A stretch of DNA of 64,000 bases from ZC4RG20 sp963782445. GTDB lineage: Bacteria; Pseudomonadota; Gammaproteobacteria; Steroidobacterales; Rariloculaceae. The first letter of the stretch is position 1. Each line of letters begins with the position of its first letter. Where the stretch lies: NCBI GenBank assembly GCA_963782445.1, contig CAWAJM010000001.1:3658001-3722000 (forward strand), given 5' to 3'. The notes beneath the pieces were generated by a model. The model was given only the letters and a program-made list of their open reading frames with translations. It was not told the origin of the DNA and did not search any database. Made by a program: the position numbers and the translations under genes. Below, piece by piece: positions 45,392 through 54,200 of this stretch.

Positions 45392-47431
45392 TCAATTCAG
45401 GCGCTTGAACCCGCTGTGGCACACCGGCCCATTCAGCAAGTCCATGACGTTACGACCGCCCTCGCACTGTGCAACCAATGCAAACACCGGGTCCAGCGCA
45501 TCCATGTACGAAGTCAGGACATCCGGCGAGTGTGCCGTCGACGCGTAAACGCTGTTGCTCGCCAAGAATCCCTTCGCAAGCAATTCCTGACTTACGAGAG
45601 TCTTATACGCCAGCGCGTGCGGGCTCTCGAACGTAAAGCTCGTGAGGGCCGGCAATCCGCTCGTTCTGATTTGCAGTGAGTACTTTCGCGCAATGTCGTG
45701 CCACCCCGCGGTGATTTCTCGTCCAACTTCGGTGATGCGTTCCCAAGACTTCTCCTCCTCCATGACCTGGAGGGTACTCAGCCCGGCAGTAGGGCCTATG
45801 CGTTCCGTCCAAAAGGTGCTGCTGATAAAAGTCCCCTGGGCCGCCTCCATCACTTCGCGTTTCCCCACCACGGCCGTAATTGCATACCCATTGCCAAGCG
45901 CCTTGCCGAACACAGCCACGTCGGGCTCGACTCCATAGATCTTATGCAGTCCCCCGAAAGTCTGTCTGAATCCAGAGGTGCATTCATCGAAGACGAGAAC
46001 GATTCCGTTGGCGGAAGCCAGCTGGCGAACGCTTTCCAGGAAGCCAGTGGCGGGCGATTCGTTACGCGAAACTTCCATTTTTATCACGCCGATCCTGTGC
46101 GTCCGCACCAAGGCTTCCAACTCGGAGAAATCGTTGTATTTGAACGTGCAGACGGAACCTCGCAAATGCTCAGGGACGCCTTTCGGTTCCAGTCCCGGCA
46201 ACAGATGGCCGGCAAGGTTTTGCTCATCGCCGAGGTTTGCAGCAAGATACCAATCATGCCAACCGTGATAGCCGCAGATAGCGACCTCGTCCCGACCCGA
46301 AGCAGCGCGAGCAATGCGCACGGCGATTGCGTTCGCTTCCCCGCCTGAGCGCGCGAATCTTACCATCTCAGCCCAGGGGTGCAGCTCGATCAGACGTTCG
46401 GCGAGGTAGACTTCCTCGGGACAATTCAAAGTCGTCATATTTCCGGCCGCAACCGTTCTTACTACTGCCTCGTCGACTCGGGGGTGACCGTAGCCAAGGA
46501 TGTTGGTTCCGACACCCATAAGTGACATGTCCACGTACTCGCGGCCATCGAGATCCCATACGCGGCAACCTTTGGCCCGGCTGAAGTAGACCGGCCAGCG
46601 TTCGGGTAGAAACATTTCTGGCCGCTTCGACAACAGCATATTGCCGCCGGGAATTACGTGTTTCGCCCGCCTCCACAGTTTCTGTCCGCTGTCGAGCCGC
46701 GCACCTTCGTTGCGAACGAGGTGCCGATTCGCATCAAACCAATCCGGGTGCAGATCGCGAAGCTTGAGCACTTCCATCCACGAGAAGTCAAGACGCGGGG
46801 CAAAGTGCTTGAAAACCTTCTCTACGACTGCGAAGTCTTCCGGTTCGTCGACGGTCCACCGTTCGCTCGACGCGTCGGACGCGTTCGAGCGATTCACGCA
46901 ATCGAATTCCCCGCTTTCGCGGATAAATGTCGTAACGTGCTCGCGGTCCCGCGGCGACGTTGCCCGGCACCAAGCCACTTCCAATGCCCGGAATGAAAAC
47001 ACCTCAGTGTCCAAACCGTCTGGAAATGTGGCCGGCGAGATGTTCGAAGAGTAATCGGCACGCGAGTCGCAGAAGAGTCTTATGACGTCGTCCACTAGCC
47101 ACGGGTCGATCAGAGGACAATCGCCTGTTATGCGCACGACTACATCCGCCGCGGCATCCCGGGCGGCCCGGAAGTACCGGTCCAGGACATCATTCTCGCT
47201 ACCGCGATAGACTTCCAGACCGAGCCCTCTAACGTGCACGGCCAACGGCTCGTCACGGGGATTTACGGTCGTCGCAAGCACGATCTGATCGATCTCGCGG
47301 GCCATCGCCAACCGCCCCAACAGTATCTCGATCATCGGTGTATCGACGAGACGGCGCATGACTTTGTTCGGAAAGCGCGTCGATCCCATTCGAGCTTGGA
47401 CGATTGCCACAACTTTCACGAGACGCTCCAT
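45392..47431 (-). CDS. fusion: SpsF/PseF-type cytidylyltransferase + class III (GSA-like) aminotransferase
   Basis: This 679-residue fusion has residues 1-240 as a nucleotidyltransferase of the CMP-sugar synthetase type (VVAIVQARMGSTRFPNKVM, VVRITGDCPLIDPWLVDDVI, FPDGLDTEVFSF). Residues 250-679 form a class III PLP aminotransferase like glutamate-1-semialdehyde aminomutase (FARSGGEANAIAVRIARAA, VLVFDECTSGFRQTFGG, PLP lysine K510 in FGKALGNGYA). The first half probably makes CMP-pseudaminic acid, as no other PseF candidate is present. The amination substrate is unknown. The two-domain form keeps the domains in one chain. It overlaps the aldo/keto reductase by 16 bp. Confidence 0.9.
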   Translation of the reverse strand: MERLVKVVAIVQARMGSTRFPNKVMRRLVDTPMIEILLGRLAMAREIDQIVLATTVNPRDEPLAVHVRGLGLEVYRGSENDVLDRYFRAARDAAADVVVRITGDCPLIDPWLVDDVIRLFCDSRADYSSNISPATFPDGLDTEVFSFRALEVAWCRATSPRDREHVTTFIRESGEFDCVNRSNASDASSERWTVDEPEDFAVVEKVFKHFAPRLDFSWMEVLKLRDLHPDWFDANRHLVRNEGARLDSGQKLWRRAKHVIPGGNMLLSKRPEMFLPERWPVYFSRAKGCRVWDLDGREYVDMSLMGVGTNILGYGHPRVDEAVVRTVAAGNMTTLNCPEEVYLAERLIELHPWAEMVRFARSGGEANAIAVRIARAASGRDEVAICGYHGWHDWYLAANLGDEQNLAGHLLPGLEPKGVPEHLRGSVCTFKYNDFSELEALVRTHRIGVIKMEVSRNESPATGFLESVRQLASANGIVLVFDECTSGFRQTFGGLHKIYGVEPDVAVFGKALGNGYAITAVVGKREVMEAAQGTFISSTFWTERIGPTAGLSTLQVMEEEKSWERITEVGREITAGWHDIARKYSLQIRTSGLPALTSFTFESPHALAYKTLVSQELLAKGFLASNSVYASTAHSPDVLTSYMDALDPVFALVAQCEGGRNVMDLLNGPVCHSGFKRLN

Positions 47432-48294
47432 CGCGAGGGATTGAGCAAATCGGGATCCCGACTCTTGAGGTTATCTGGAGGCGTCGGACAGGAGAACTCG
47501 GCCGCAGTCAAGACTTCCTGAAGCTGCGTTACGCTCTCGACCCCTACGATAACGCGTGTGACAGCCGGTTCCGCCAAAACCAGATTCAGACATGCCGCCA
47601 CTGGAGTCAGTCGCTCCTGAGCTAACCACAGATCCCACATTGCCAATAGGCTGTCCCAGCGAGAGAAGAATTCCGGACGCCTATCCGCGTTCATGAGAAG
47701 AAGGCCTTGAAGAAATGCTGAACGAGTGTGGACTTCGGTCCCCGCGCTTCTTAGACGCGCCAGCCAGCCCGAATCCACCATTCGGCGATCGAATACATTG
47801 TACGGTGCTTGGACAATGTCGAACTGGTACCGTATACCGAGAGCGGCGAGCTCGTCGGGGCCATATACCGACACGCCAATTTTGTCCACCATCCCGCGAT
47901 CCTTCAGGCCCAGCAACTCGTTGTAGAGCTCCGTCCCGCGGGGCGAGAGCAACTCGCTTGAGCGATGCAGAAGCAGGCCGTGTAGGCGGCTCACCCCGAG
48001 CCGGTCGAGGGACCCTCGGACGGTCTCCCGCACCCACTTCCCGAGATCGTCCACCAACGCCGGCGTTGGTGGGAGCTTGGAGACGACCTTCCATTCCTTT
48101 ACTCCGGCGCGCCCCAACCGCCGTTCGCTGTCGCCGTAAGCGACCGCCGTATCCACCGTGTCCATTCCGGCCGCTCGGCCGAAAGCCAAGATATCCGCCC
48201 CTTCTCGACACGGCACTTGCCCTGCTGTATTCGCGACCCCATAGGGCTGGCCGAACTGAGCGGTGCCGAGACCGACACGACTAATCGCTTCCAT
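47416..48294 (-). CDS. aldo/keto reductase within the pseudaminic-acid block
   Basis: The ATG at 48294 (MEAISRVGLGTAQFG) gives 292 residues and overlaps the methyltransferase end by 14 bp. Catalytic residues: D and Y in VDTAVAYGDSERRLG, K in VVSKLPPTP, and H in GLLLHRSSEL. This group of short AKRs is often found beside SpsF-type cytidylyltransferases in glycan clusters. It may reduce a keto-sugar made by the fused aminotransferase or a neighbour. Unlike the reductase at 5144 it lacks the DTADMYG form, so the two belong to different subfamilies. Substrate unknown. Confidence 0.88.
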   Translation of the reverse strand: MEAISRVGLGTAQFGQPYGVANTAGQVPCREGADILAFGRAAGMDTVDTAVAYGDSERRLGRAGVKEWKVVSKLPPTPALVDDLGKWVRETVRGSLDRLGVSRLHGLLLHRSSELLSPRGTELYNELLGLKDRGMVDKIGVSVYGPDELAALGIRYQFDIVQAPYNVFDRRMVDSGWLARLRSAGTEVHTRSAFLQGLLLMNADRRPEFFSRWDSLLAMWDLWLAQERLTPVAACLNLVLAEPAVTRVIVGVESVTQLQEVLTAAEFSCPTPPDNLKSRDPDLLNPSRWSVS

Positions 48295-48934
48295 TGAAGT
48301 TCTTGCGCAGCACTGACGTCGCAACCCACTCGCCCCGGTCATCGGTATAGCCGGATGCTGCGTGATGGCGGACTTTGTGAAAGTACGTCATGTAGGCGGG
48401 GTGCCAGCTGAATAACGTACGGAAATCCATCTTGTGGGCAAAAAGACCTGGTCGGTGATGATAGGGACGCTTAGTGGGAAAAGGACTATAAAAGTCCAGG
48501 ATTACGAGCCATCCTGGGCTCCTCAGAACCCGATCGGCCTCAAAGGCGATCCCAAACAGATCCTTCCGGTCGCACAAGTACAGGCAGAACCCGAAAACGA
48601 CGATGTCGAAAGCTTCCTCCCCGAAAGGTATGTGCTCCGCGGTGCCCACTTGGGCATTCACGCCACGGCCTTTCGCTGCAGCAACAGCGCGCATCGAAGG
48701 ATCGACGCCGTAACACAAGCATCCTCGATGTCGCGCAAGCCAGCCCAGCCGCGCTCCGTCGCCGCAACCCACCTCGAGAATCCTCGCGCCCTCGGTGGCA
48801 CCGGGCGCATTGAGCGACAGAATATCGCCAAGCAAAGGGTCGCCCTCGGGCAGAATCCGCGACGAGATGGCGGACTCGTTCCGCTCATACCATGCGTCGC
48901 CCTCGCCGTTTAGGAAAACGTCCCTCTGGCTCAC
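48281..48934 (-). CDS. class I SAM-dependent methyltransferase
   Basis: From the GTG at 48934 (VSQRDVFLNGEGDAWYERN) the product has 217 residues. The start lies immediately after the pseC stop. Motif I is ARILEVGCGDGARLGWL, with CYGVDPSMRAV as the acidic loop, and FDIVVFGFCLYLCDRKDLF as post-motif. LNGEGDAWYERNE at the N-terminus is common to small methyltransferases of nonulosonate and flagellin-glycosylation loci. It may methylate the pseudaminic precursor or its N-acyl group; that is inference from position. Confidence 0.88.
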   Translation of the reverse strand: MSQRDVFLNGEGDAWYERNESAISSRILPEGDPLLGDILSLNAPGATEGARILEVGCGDGARLGWLARHRGCLCYGVDPSMRAVAAAKGRGVNAQVGTAEHIPFGEEAFDIVVFGFCLYLCDRKDLFGIAFEADRVLRSPGWLVILDFYSPFPTKRPYHHRPGLFAHKMDFRTLFSWHPAYMTYFHKVRHHAASGYTDDRGEWVATSVLRKNFNGSD

Positions 48935-48935
48935 C

Positions 48936-50132
48936 CTAGACCTCCAGGACTTCTCGCAGCGCACTCACAACGAAATCTTGGTCCGCATCGGACATCAACG
49001 GATAGAGCGGAAGCGTAACAGCCGTCCTCGCGTGTGCCTCGGCTTCCGGAAACTGCCCTTTCCGAAATCCTTGTTCCCGATAGTACGGCTGCAGGTGGAC
49101 GGGTATGTAATGAACGTTGACACCCACGCCGTGCGCCCTCAACTCTTCGAAGACTTGCCTGTGGCTCTTTTCAAGCCTAGCGAGGGCGAGTCGCACTACG
49201 TAGAGATGAAAGGCCGACCGGTTTTGGTCCTTGACAACCGGTAACTGCAACGGAAGATCCTTCAACAATTCGTCATAGCGCCTAGCGAGCCGGTTGCGGC
49301 GCTCCACGTACGCGTCAAGCCTCGCCAACTGGCTCGCCCCCAAGGCCGCTTGAATATCCGTCATTCTATAGTTGAAGCCGAGCTCCTGCTGCTCGTAGTA
49401 CCAACTGGCTGGGCCGCTCCATTTTTCGGCCTCATGGGTCCGCAATTCCGTATTTCGCAGGCGTCGCGCATCGCGGGTTACGCCGTGGCTGCGCAGCCTC
49501 TCCATGCGTTCCGCGAGCAGCTCGTCGTTCGTGAGCGCCATGCCCCCCTCGCCGGTGGTAATGATCTTTACGGGATGGAAGCTGAACACCGTTATATCGG
49601 ACCATCGACAACTGCCGACGCGCTCGCCGTCCCGAACGGCACCGATGGCGTGCGACGCATCCTCGATCACACGGAAACCGTACTCCTGAGCCAAGTCCCA
49701 GATGGCTTCCTGATCCGTCGGTTGCCCGGCAAAATGCACGGGAACGACGACATCAGGAAGGCAACCGTCGCCCCGGGCCGCGGCGAGTCTCCGACTCAGT
49801 TGCCCTGTGCTCATGTTCCAGGTAACCGGATCGATATCGACAAAGTCGATCTCGGCGCCGCAGTACCTTCCACAGTTCGCCGAGGCAACGAACGTATTCG
49901 GGACAGTCCAAAGCCGCCCTCCGGAGCCAAGTCCCAAAGCCAAACACGCGATGTGCAATGCAGAGGTTGCGCTGTTCGTCGCGATTCCATGCTTGGCCCC
50001 AGAACTCGACGCGATCGCCCGCTCGAAATGCGGTACAGCCGGGCCCTGCGTCAAAAAGTCTGAACGCAGCACCTCGACTACGGCATCGATGTCCGCCTGC
50101 GTCACATCCTGCTTGCCGTATGGAATCATCAT
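48936..50132 (-). CDS. pseC: UDP-4-amino-4,6-dideoxy-N-acetyl-beta-L-altrosamine transaminase PseC
   Basis: This 398-residue DegT-fold PLP enzyme reads IPYGKQDVTQADIDAVVEVL at its start, with NSATSALHIACLALGLG, the Asp-containing VIEDASHAIGA and the PLP lysine in FSFHPVKIITTGEGGMA. The insertion WSGPASWYYEQQELGFNYRM is typical of PseC. It aminates the C-4 ketone made by PseB. Its ATG overlaps the pseB stop by ATGA. Length and all motifs are normal. Confidence 0.95.
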   Translation of the reverse strand: MMIPYGKQDVTQADIDAVVEVLRSDFLTQGPAVPHFERAIASSSGAKHGIATNSATSALHIACLALGLGSGGRLWTVPNTFVASANCGRYCGAEIDFVDIDPVTWNMSTGQLSRRLAAARGDGCLPDVVVPVHFAGQPTDQEAIWDLAQEYGFRVIEDASHAIGAVRDGERVGSCRWSDITVFSFHPVKIITTGEGGMALTNDELLAERMERLRSHGVTRDARRLRNTELRTHEAEKWSGPASWYYEQQELGFNYRMTDIQAALGASQLARLDAYVERRNRLARRYDELLKDLPLQLPVVKDQNRSAFHLYVVRLALARLEKSHRQVFEELRAHGVGVNVHYIPVHLQPYYREQGFRKGQFPEAEAHARTAVTLPLYPLMSDADQDFVVSALREVLEV

Positions 50133-51151
50133 ATTCCTGCGAGATCATTCAGACTCGCTATCTCGTCGACTCTCAAGAACCACGGATTCGTGCCCGAGTG
50201 ATATTCGAATCCCGGCCCGACGGCCCGCCCTTCCTCGCCAAGCGCATTGACGGCAAAGTCGGCACGCCCGGTAAACTGAATCGCCGGTTTGATCACATAG
50301 TGATCTTCGAACTCCAACGTAAGATGTGAATCGTCTGCCGGACACATCACCTCGTGTAGTTTCTCGCCGGGACGAATCCCGACTACCCGTTGCGGCAATG
50401 AAGGCGCCATGGCCTTCGCCAAGTCAACGACCCGTACCGATGGAATCTTCGGAACGAAAATCTCTCCTCCGTACATTCTGTAAAAATTCTTCAGTACGAA
50501 ATCTACGCCCTGCGTTAGGGTGATCCAGAATCGCGTCATTTCAGGGTCGGTAATCGGAAGGTGATCGCATCCGTTCTCGATCTGCCGCTTGAAGAAAGGG
50601 ACGACGGAACCCCGAGATCCGACCACATTGCCGTACCGCACAACGGCAAACCGAGTCCTGTGCCCGCCGGAGACGTTGTTAGCGGCGACGAAAAGCTTGT
50701 CCGAAACCAGCTTAGTTGCCCCGTAAAGGTTTATCGGATTTGCAGCCTTATCGGTGGACAACGCAATGACGCGCTCCACCTCATTTGCCAAGGCGGCGTG
50801 AATGACGTTTTCGGCGCCGTAGATGTTCGTCTTAATGCATTCCATCGGATTGTATTCCGCCGCCGGCACCTGCTTAAGGGCCGCGGCATGAATCACCACG
50901 TCGACACCATTCATTGCCTGCACCAACCGATCGCGATCCCGGACATCGCCGATGAAATACCGCATGCAGTCCTGACCGAATTCCTGCTCCATCTCGAACT
51001 GCTTCAGCTCGTCCCGAGAGTAGACAATGAGCTTCTTCGGCTGGTAGCGCTGCAGGATGGTCCGCACGTACTGCTGGCCAAAGGAGCCCGTCCCCCCGGT
51101 TATGAGGATCGTCTGATTACTGAATAGATTTCGTTTGCCCGTCATCGTCAC
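50129..51151 (-). CDS. pseB: UDP-GlcNAc 4,6-dehydratase (C5-inverting) PseB
   Basis: This 340-residue soluble short-chain dehydrogenase has TILITGGTGSFGQQYVRTIL for NAD(P) binding, the catalytic LSTDKAANPINLYGATKL (Tyr-x3-Lys), GDVRDRDRL and RYGNVVGSRGSVVPFFKRQI. It catalyses the first committed pseudaminic-acid step, giving UDP-4-keto-6-deoxy-L-AltNAc. The Tyr and the absence of membrane helices separate it from the two WbpM-like dehydratases. Both ends overlap neighbours by 4 bp: the ABC transporter upstream and pseC downstream. Confidence 0.96.
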   Translation of the reverse strand: MTMTGKRNLFSNQTILITGGTGSFGQQYVRTILQRYQPKKLIVYSRDELKQFEMEQEFGQDCMRYFIGDVRDRDRLVQAMNGVDVVIHAAALKQVPAAEYNPMECIKTNIYGAENVIHAALANEVERVIALSTDKAANPINLYGATKLVSDKLFVAANNVSGGHRTRFAVVRYGNVVGSRGSVVPFFKRQIENGCDHLPITDPEMTRFWITLTQGVDFVLKNFYRMYGGEIFVPKIPSVRVVDLAKAMAPSLPQRVVGIRPGEKLHEVMCPADDSHLTLEFEDHYVIKPAIQFTGRADFAVNALGEEGRAVGPGFEYHSGTNPWFLRVDEIASLNDLAGI

Positions 51152-53016
51152 GCGCTCGCTGCATTAGCCATCTTCTTGAAGCTCTCACTGGATGCCAGCA
51201 AGTAGTCGTAGGGTCCTTGCGCCACGACCCTGCCGCCTTCAAGCTGCACGATAGTGTCGCACCGCCTCACCGTTGAAAGGCGATGAGCAATTAGAAGTAC
51301 CGTAAGCTCCGGATCAAGGGCTTCGATCGCCTCCATGACCGAACGCTCTGTGGCGTTGTCCAATGCGCTTGTGGCTTCATCGAGCACAAGAACGCTCGCT
51401 CGCTTATAGAGAGCCCGCGCGATGCCAATGCGTTGGCGTTGACCGCCCGACAGACGAATTCCCCTCTCCCCCACGATGGAGTCATATCCGCCGTCCCTTC
51501 GTTCGACGAAATCCGCGATTTGGGCTTGGCGCGCCGCACTGCGCACTCGCACGATGTCGATATCCTTTCTCGGGACACCGAAAGCTATATTTTCTGCGAT
51601 GGTCGCATCCGCGAGGTAGATGTTTTGGGGAACGTGGGCGGTCGTACGTTGCCATGCTCTGAGGCTCCGCCCTTTCAGCGGCAATCCGTCAACGAGAACG
51701 GCGCCCTCCGTGGGCATGAGTAGGCCCATGAGCAAATCCAGCGTGGTGCTTTTGCCGCTTCCGGTGCCGCCAACGATGCCCACGCGCGCCCCCTTCTCTA
51801 TGACTAAATTCAAGTCATCTAGAACCCAAGGCCCATCGGAAGAGTACCGAAAGCGAACACTCTCGAAGCGCACCTCATGCTTTAGGGCCAGAGGCGGGGG
51901 AGGCGCCTCGAGAAGTTCGGCCGGCAACGGCTGATCGAGCAAATCGAGAGTGTCTGCGAGCAAAGCCTGGCTACCCGTAATTGTCGCCCACGCGCCGTAT
52001 GCTTGCTGGAGCGCCGGAAGCAAGCGCTGTGCGCCCAAAGCGAGGGCACCGAGCGCAGGCAATGCCCCCTCAATACCGCCGCGCTGCCGGCTCAACCAAT
52101 AGGCCAAGGCGGCGATCAACACCATGCCCAAGGCCTCGATCGCATACCTTGGGCTGTAGGTGATGAAGATATTGCCGCCCTGTGCGTGCCTTAGCTGCTG
52201 GTCTGCGCGCCGATATATGTCGCAGTAGACAGGTTGGGTGCCATCGAGAAGCACGTCGCGAATACCGCCGAGGCCTTCCTGCAACGCCTTCACTACGTGG
52301 GTCTGGGCGAGCGCGATGTGCTCGCTGTTGCGTCGAAGCTCACGACGAGATAGGGCCGTGATGATTCCGTAGCTGGCGCCGAAACCAACCGTAGCGACCA
52401 GCGCAACGAAGGCGTTTATTACCAGAAGCGTCGACATGATGGCCGCCAAGGAAACGGCCGCGCTCATGAGCGTCAGAAGCGGGAGGATCACGCCGAGAAC
52501 CGTGCCGCCGATCTTGCTGGTGATGCCGCTGATGACTTCGCTACTGCCTCTTCCCACGTGCACCTCGTAGGGCTGATACAGCGTACGCCGGTAAACTTCC
52601 ATGCTGAGTTCGGCGCCGCTGGCGAACGTGGCCCGGGTATTGCACCACACGAGTAGAACGCGGATCGCACCGGCCACCAACGCCGCCGCCGCGAACGCCA
52701 GGGTTAGCGGCAAAACCAATTGGTCCGCCGATGAGATGCCGAGCGAGCCGGCCAATTCAGCAACAGCAGGGTAATGAAGTACTTTATCAGGCGCGGCCAG
52801 TATCGCGATAAAAGGCACGACGGCGCCCAGACTAACGACCTCCGCGACTGCACTCGCCATCATGAGGCCCATCAGATACACGAAATGTCGTCGTCGGCGT
52901 TTGCTCAGGTGGCCCCACAAACGCCGCAGGAGTTCGATGAGTGAGGCGGGCACGGTCATTTTTCTCGGCGAAGTTGTGACATCGTCGCTGACTTCCGCTG
53001 AAACGGCGCGCGTCAT
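51148..53016 (-). CDS. ABC half-transporter, PglK-like lipid-linked oligosaccharide flippase
   Basis: This 622-residue protein has six predicted membrane helices (about 45-320) and an ATPase domain with Walker A GGTGSGKSTT (416-425), signature RLSGGQRQRIGIARAL and Walker B VLVLDEATSALD near 530-560. The MsbA/PglK-type half-transporter acts as a homodimer. In glycan loci this type flips undecaprenyl-linked glycans. No Wzx-type flippase was seen, so this protein is the best candidate to deliver repeat units to the Wzy-like polymerase. It starts 40 bp after the Wzz-like gene and overlaps pseB by ATGA. Confidence 0.9.
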   Translation of the reverse strand: MTRAVSAEVSDDVTTSPRKMTVPASLIELLRRLWGHLSKRRRRHFVYLMGLMMASAVAEVVSLGAVVPFIAILAAPDKVLHYPAVAELAGSLGISSADQLVLPLTLAFAAAALVAGAIRVLLVWCNTRATFASGAELSMEVYRRTLYQPYEVHVGRGSSEVISGITSKIGGTVLGVILPLLTLMSAAVSLAAIMSTLLVINAFVALVATVGFGASYGIITALSRRELRRNSEHIALAQTHVVKALQEGLGGIRDVLLDGTQPVYCDIYRRADQQLRHAQGGNIFITYSPRYAIEALGMVLIAALAYWLSRQRGGIEGALPALGALALGAQRLLPALQQAYGAWATITGSQALLADTLDLLDQPLPAELLEAPPPPLALKHEVRFESVRFRYSSDGPWVLDDLNLVIEKGARVGIVGGTGSGKSTTLDLLMGLLMPTEGAVLVDGLPLKGRSLRAWQRTTAHVPQNIYLADATIAENIAFGVPRKDIDIVRVRSAARQAQIADFVERRDGGYDSIVGERGIRLSGGQRQRIGIARALYKRASVLVLDEATSALDNATERSVMEAIEALDPELTVLLIAHRLSTVRRCDTIVQLEGGRVVAQGPYDYLLASSESFKKMANAASA

Positions 53017-53055
53017 TTGCAGCCGAGGAATAGGTTCATTCTTGCGTCCAACTTG

Positions 53056-53949
53056 CTAGACAGCCGAGGAATTCGTCCGCGCCGGCTCATGCCCTCCCTC
53101 GACAATCGAGGCTCGGCTCCAAGCGAACGCGTTCAGAACAAACGCGATCACAACGCCAAGGACGAGGCCCAAGGCGCCTCCGGTCAAGACCATGAGCGTC
53201 CGTCGTGGACTAATCCGGCTTTCGGGCGGCACAGCCGGATCGACGATAGTGAAAGCGTAATCTGTCCGAGCGTTAGCGAGCATCATCGTTTGCGTTTGCC
53301 CTTCAATGAGGTCATACAAGACCTTGCGAAGCTCGACGACGTTCGTTTGATCAAGCTGTCGACTCAAATAGCCGATGTTGCGCTTTGCGTCGTGCAAGGC
53401 GTCGGACCGGATAGTCTCGTTCGCCAAAGCAACGAAGTCGTTGGCCCACTTCGCAGCGACGGCCGGGACACGCCAATTGACGGCTATCGTCGTCGTCCCG
53501 AGTTGGGCGTCCGATCGAATGGACAGGATGCTTCGCTGGAATCGATTTACCGCACGCCATAAGCTCGGGGTTGTCTTGGAACCCGGATACATGACGGGCA
53601 GAAGCTTCTGCCGCTCGATAAATCGCTGAATCAGGTTCCGCGACTTGAGGACAGCGAGCGCGTCAGCGGTCGCGTCGTTGTTGCCGCTCAAGTCGATTCC
53701 AGCCAGATTCGCCAGCCCTCCCAGACGATTCACCAAGGATGCCGACCGGCCCATACTGCCTTGACGAGTCGGAACGACCACAACCTCGGCACGGAAGATC
53801 GGTGTAGCCGTGAGCGCCAACGCCACGGCCGTGATCGAAGAGAGACCGGCGACCAGCACGATGACGTATTTGTATGCCCACAGAACGCGCCAAAGTGCGA
53901 CTAGGTCGATCGTATCCGCCTTGTACACGGTGGAGGGATTCACGGACAT
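53056..53949 (-). CDS. Wzz-family chain-length determinant protein
   Basis: This 297-residue inner-membrane protein has two membrane helices, residues about 31-50 (IVLVAGLSSITAVALAL) and 253-275 (LTGGALGLVLGVVIAFVL), around a periplasmic domain. The proline-rich PAVPPESRISPRRTL before the second helix is the Wzz hallmark. No tyrosine-kinase domain follows, so it is a PCP1-type rather than Wzc-type protein. By family knowledge it sets polymer length with Wzy. The 250 bp between it and the MarR gene hold no obvious gene. Confidence 0.92.
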   Translation of the reverse strand: MSVNPSTVYKADTIDLVALWRVLWAYKYVIVLVAGLSSITAVALALTATPIFRAEVVVVPTRQGSMGRSASLVNRLGGLANLAGIDLSGNNDATADALAVLKSRNLIQRFIERQKLLPVMYPGSKTTPSLWRAVNRFQRSILSIRSDAQLGTTTIAVNWRVPAVAAKWANDFVALANETIRSDALHDAKRNIGYLSRQLDQTNVVELRKVLYDLIEGQTQTMMLANARTDYAFTIVDPAVPPESRISPRRTLMVLTGGALGLVLGVVIAFVLNAFAWSRASIVEGGHEPARTNSSAV

Positions 53950-54200
53950 CAGCGAGAATCCGGACGCAGGTTAATCAGCGAACGCATCGGTCTGACCTCA
54001 ATCCAAGCAGCGTCCCCGCCGAGGAACGACCGTCGTTCTCGGCATCCCGCCGCCTACAAGCGATAGTCAGCCAGCGCAAACCGCCGGCTTCGCCAATGAG
54101 CGACTGCCGCGGGTGGCCATGCCCGTCGACGTTGCCGCGTACTGTCTATGGGCAAATCGGCCAAGTTGCCCTGGGTATGCACGTTGACTTGGCCCTGCGG

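Noticed and set aside
48936..50132. PseC as another copy of the DegT gene at 28341
   Set aside because: Only the fold is shared. The Lys-motif context and the WSGPASWYYEQQ insertion are specific to PseC.
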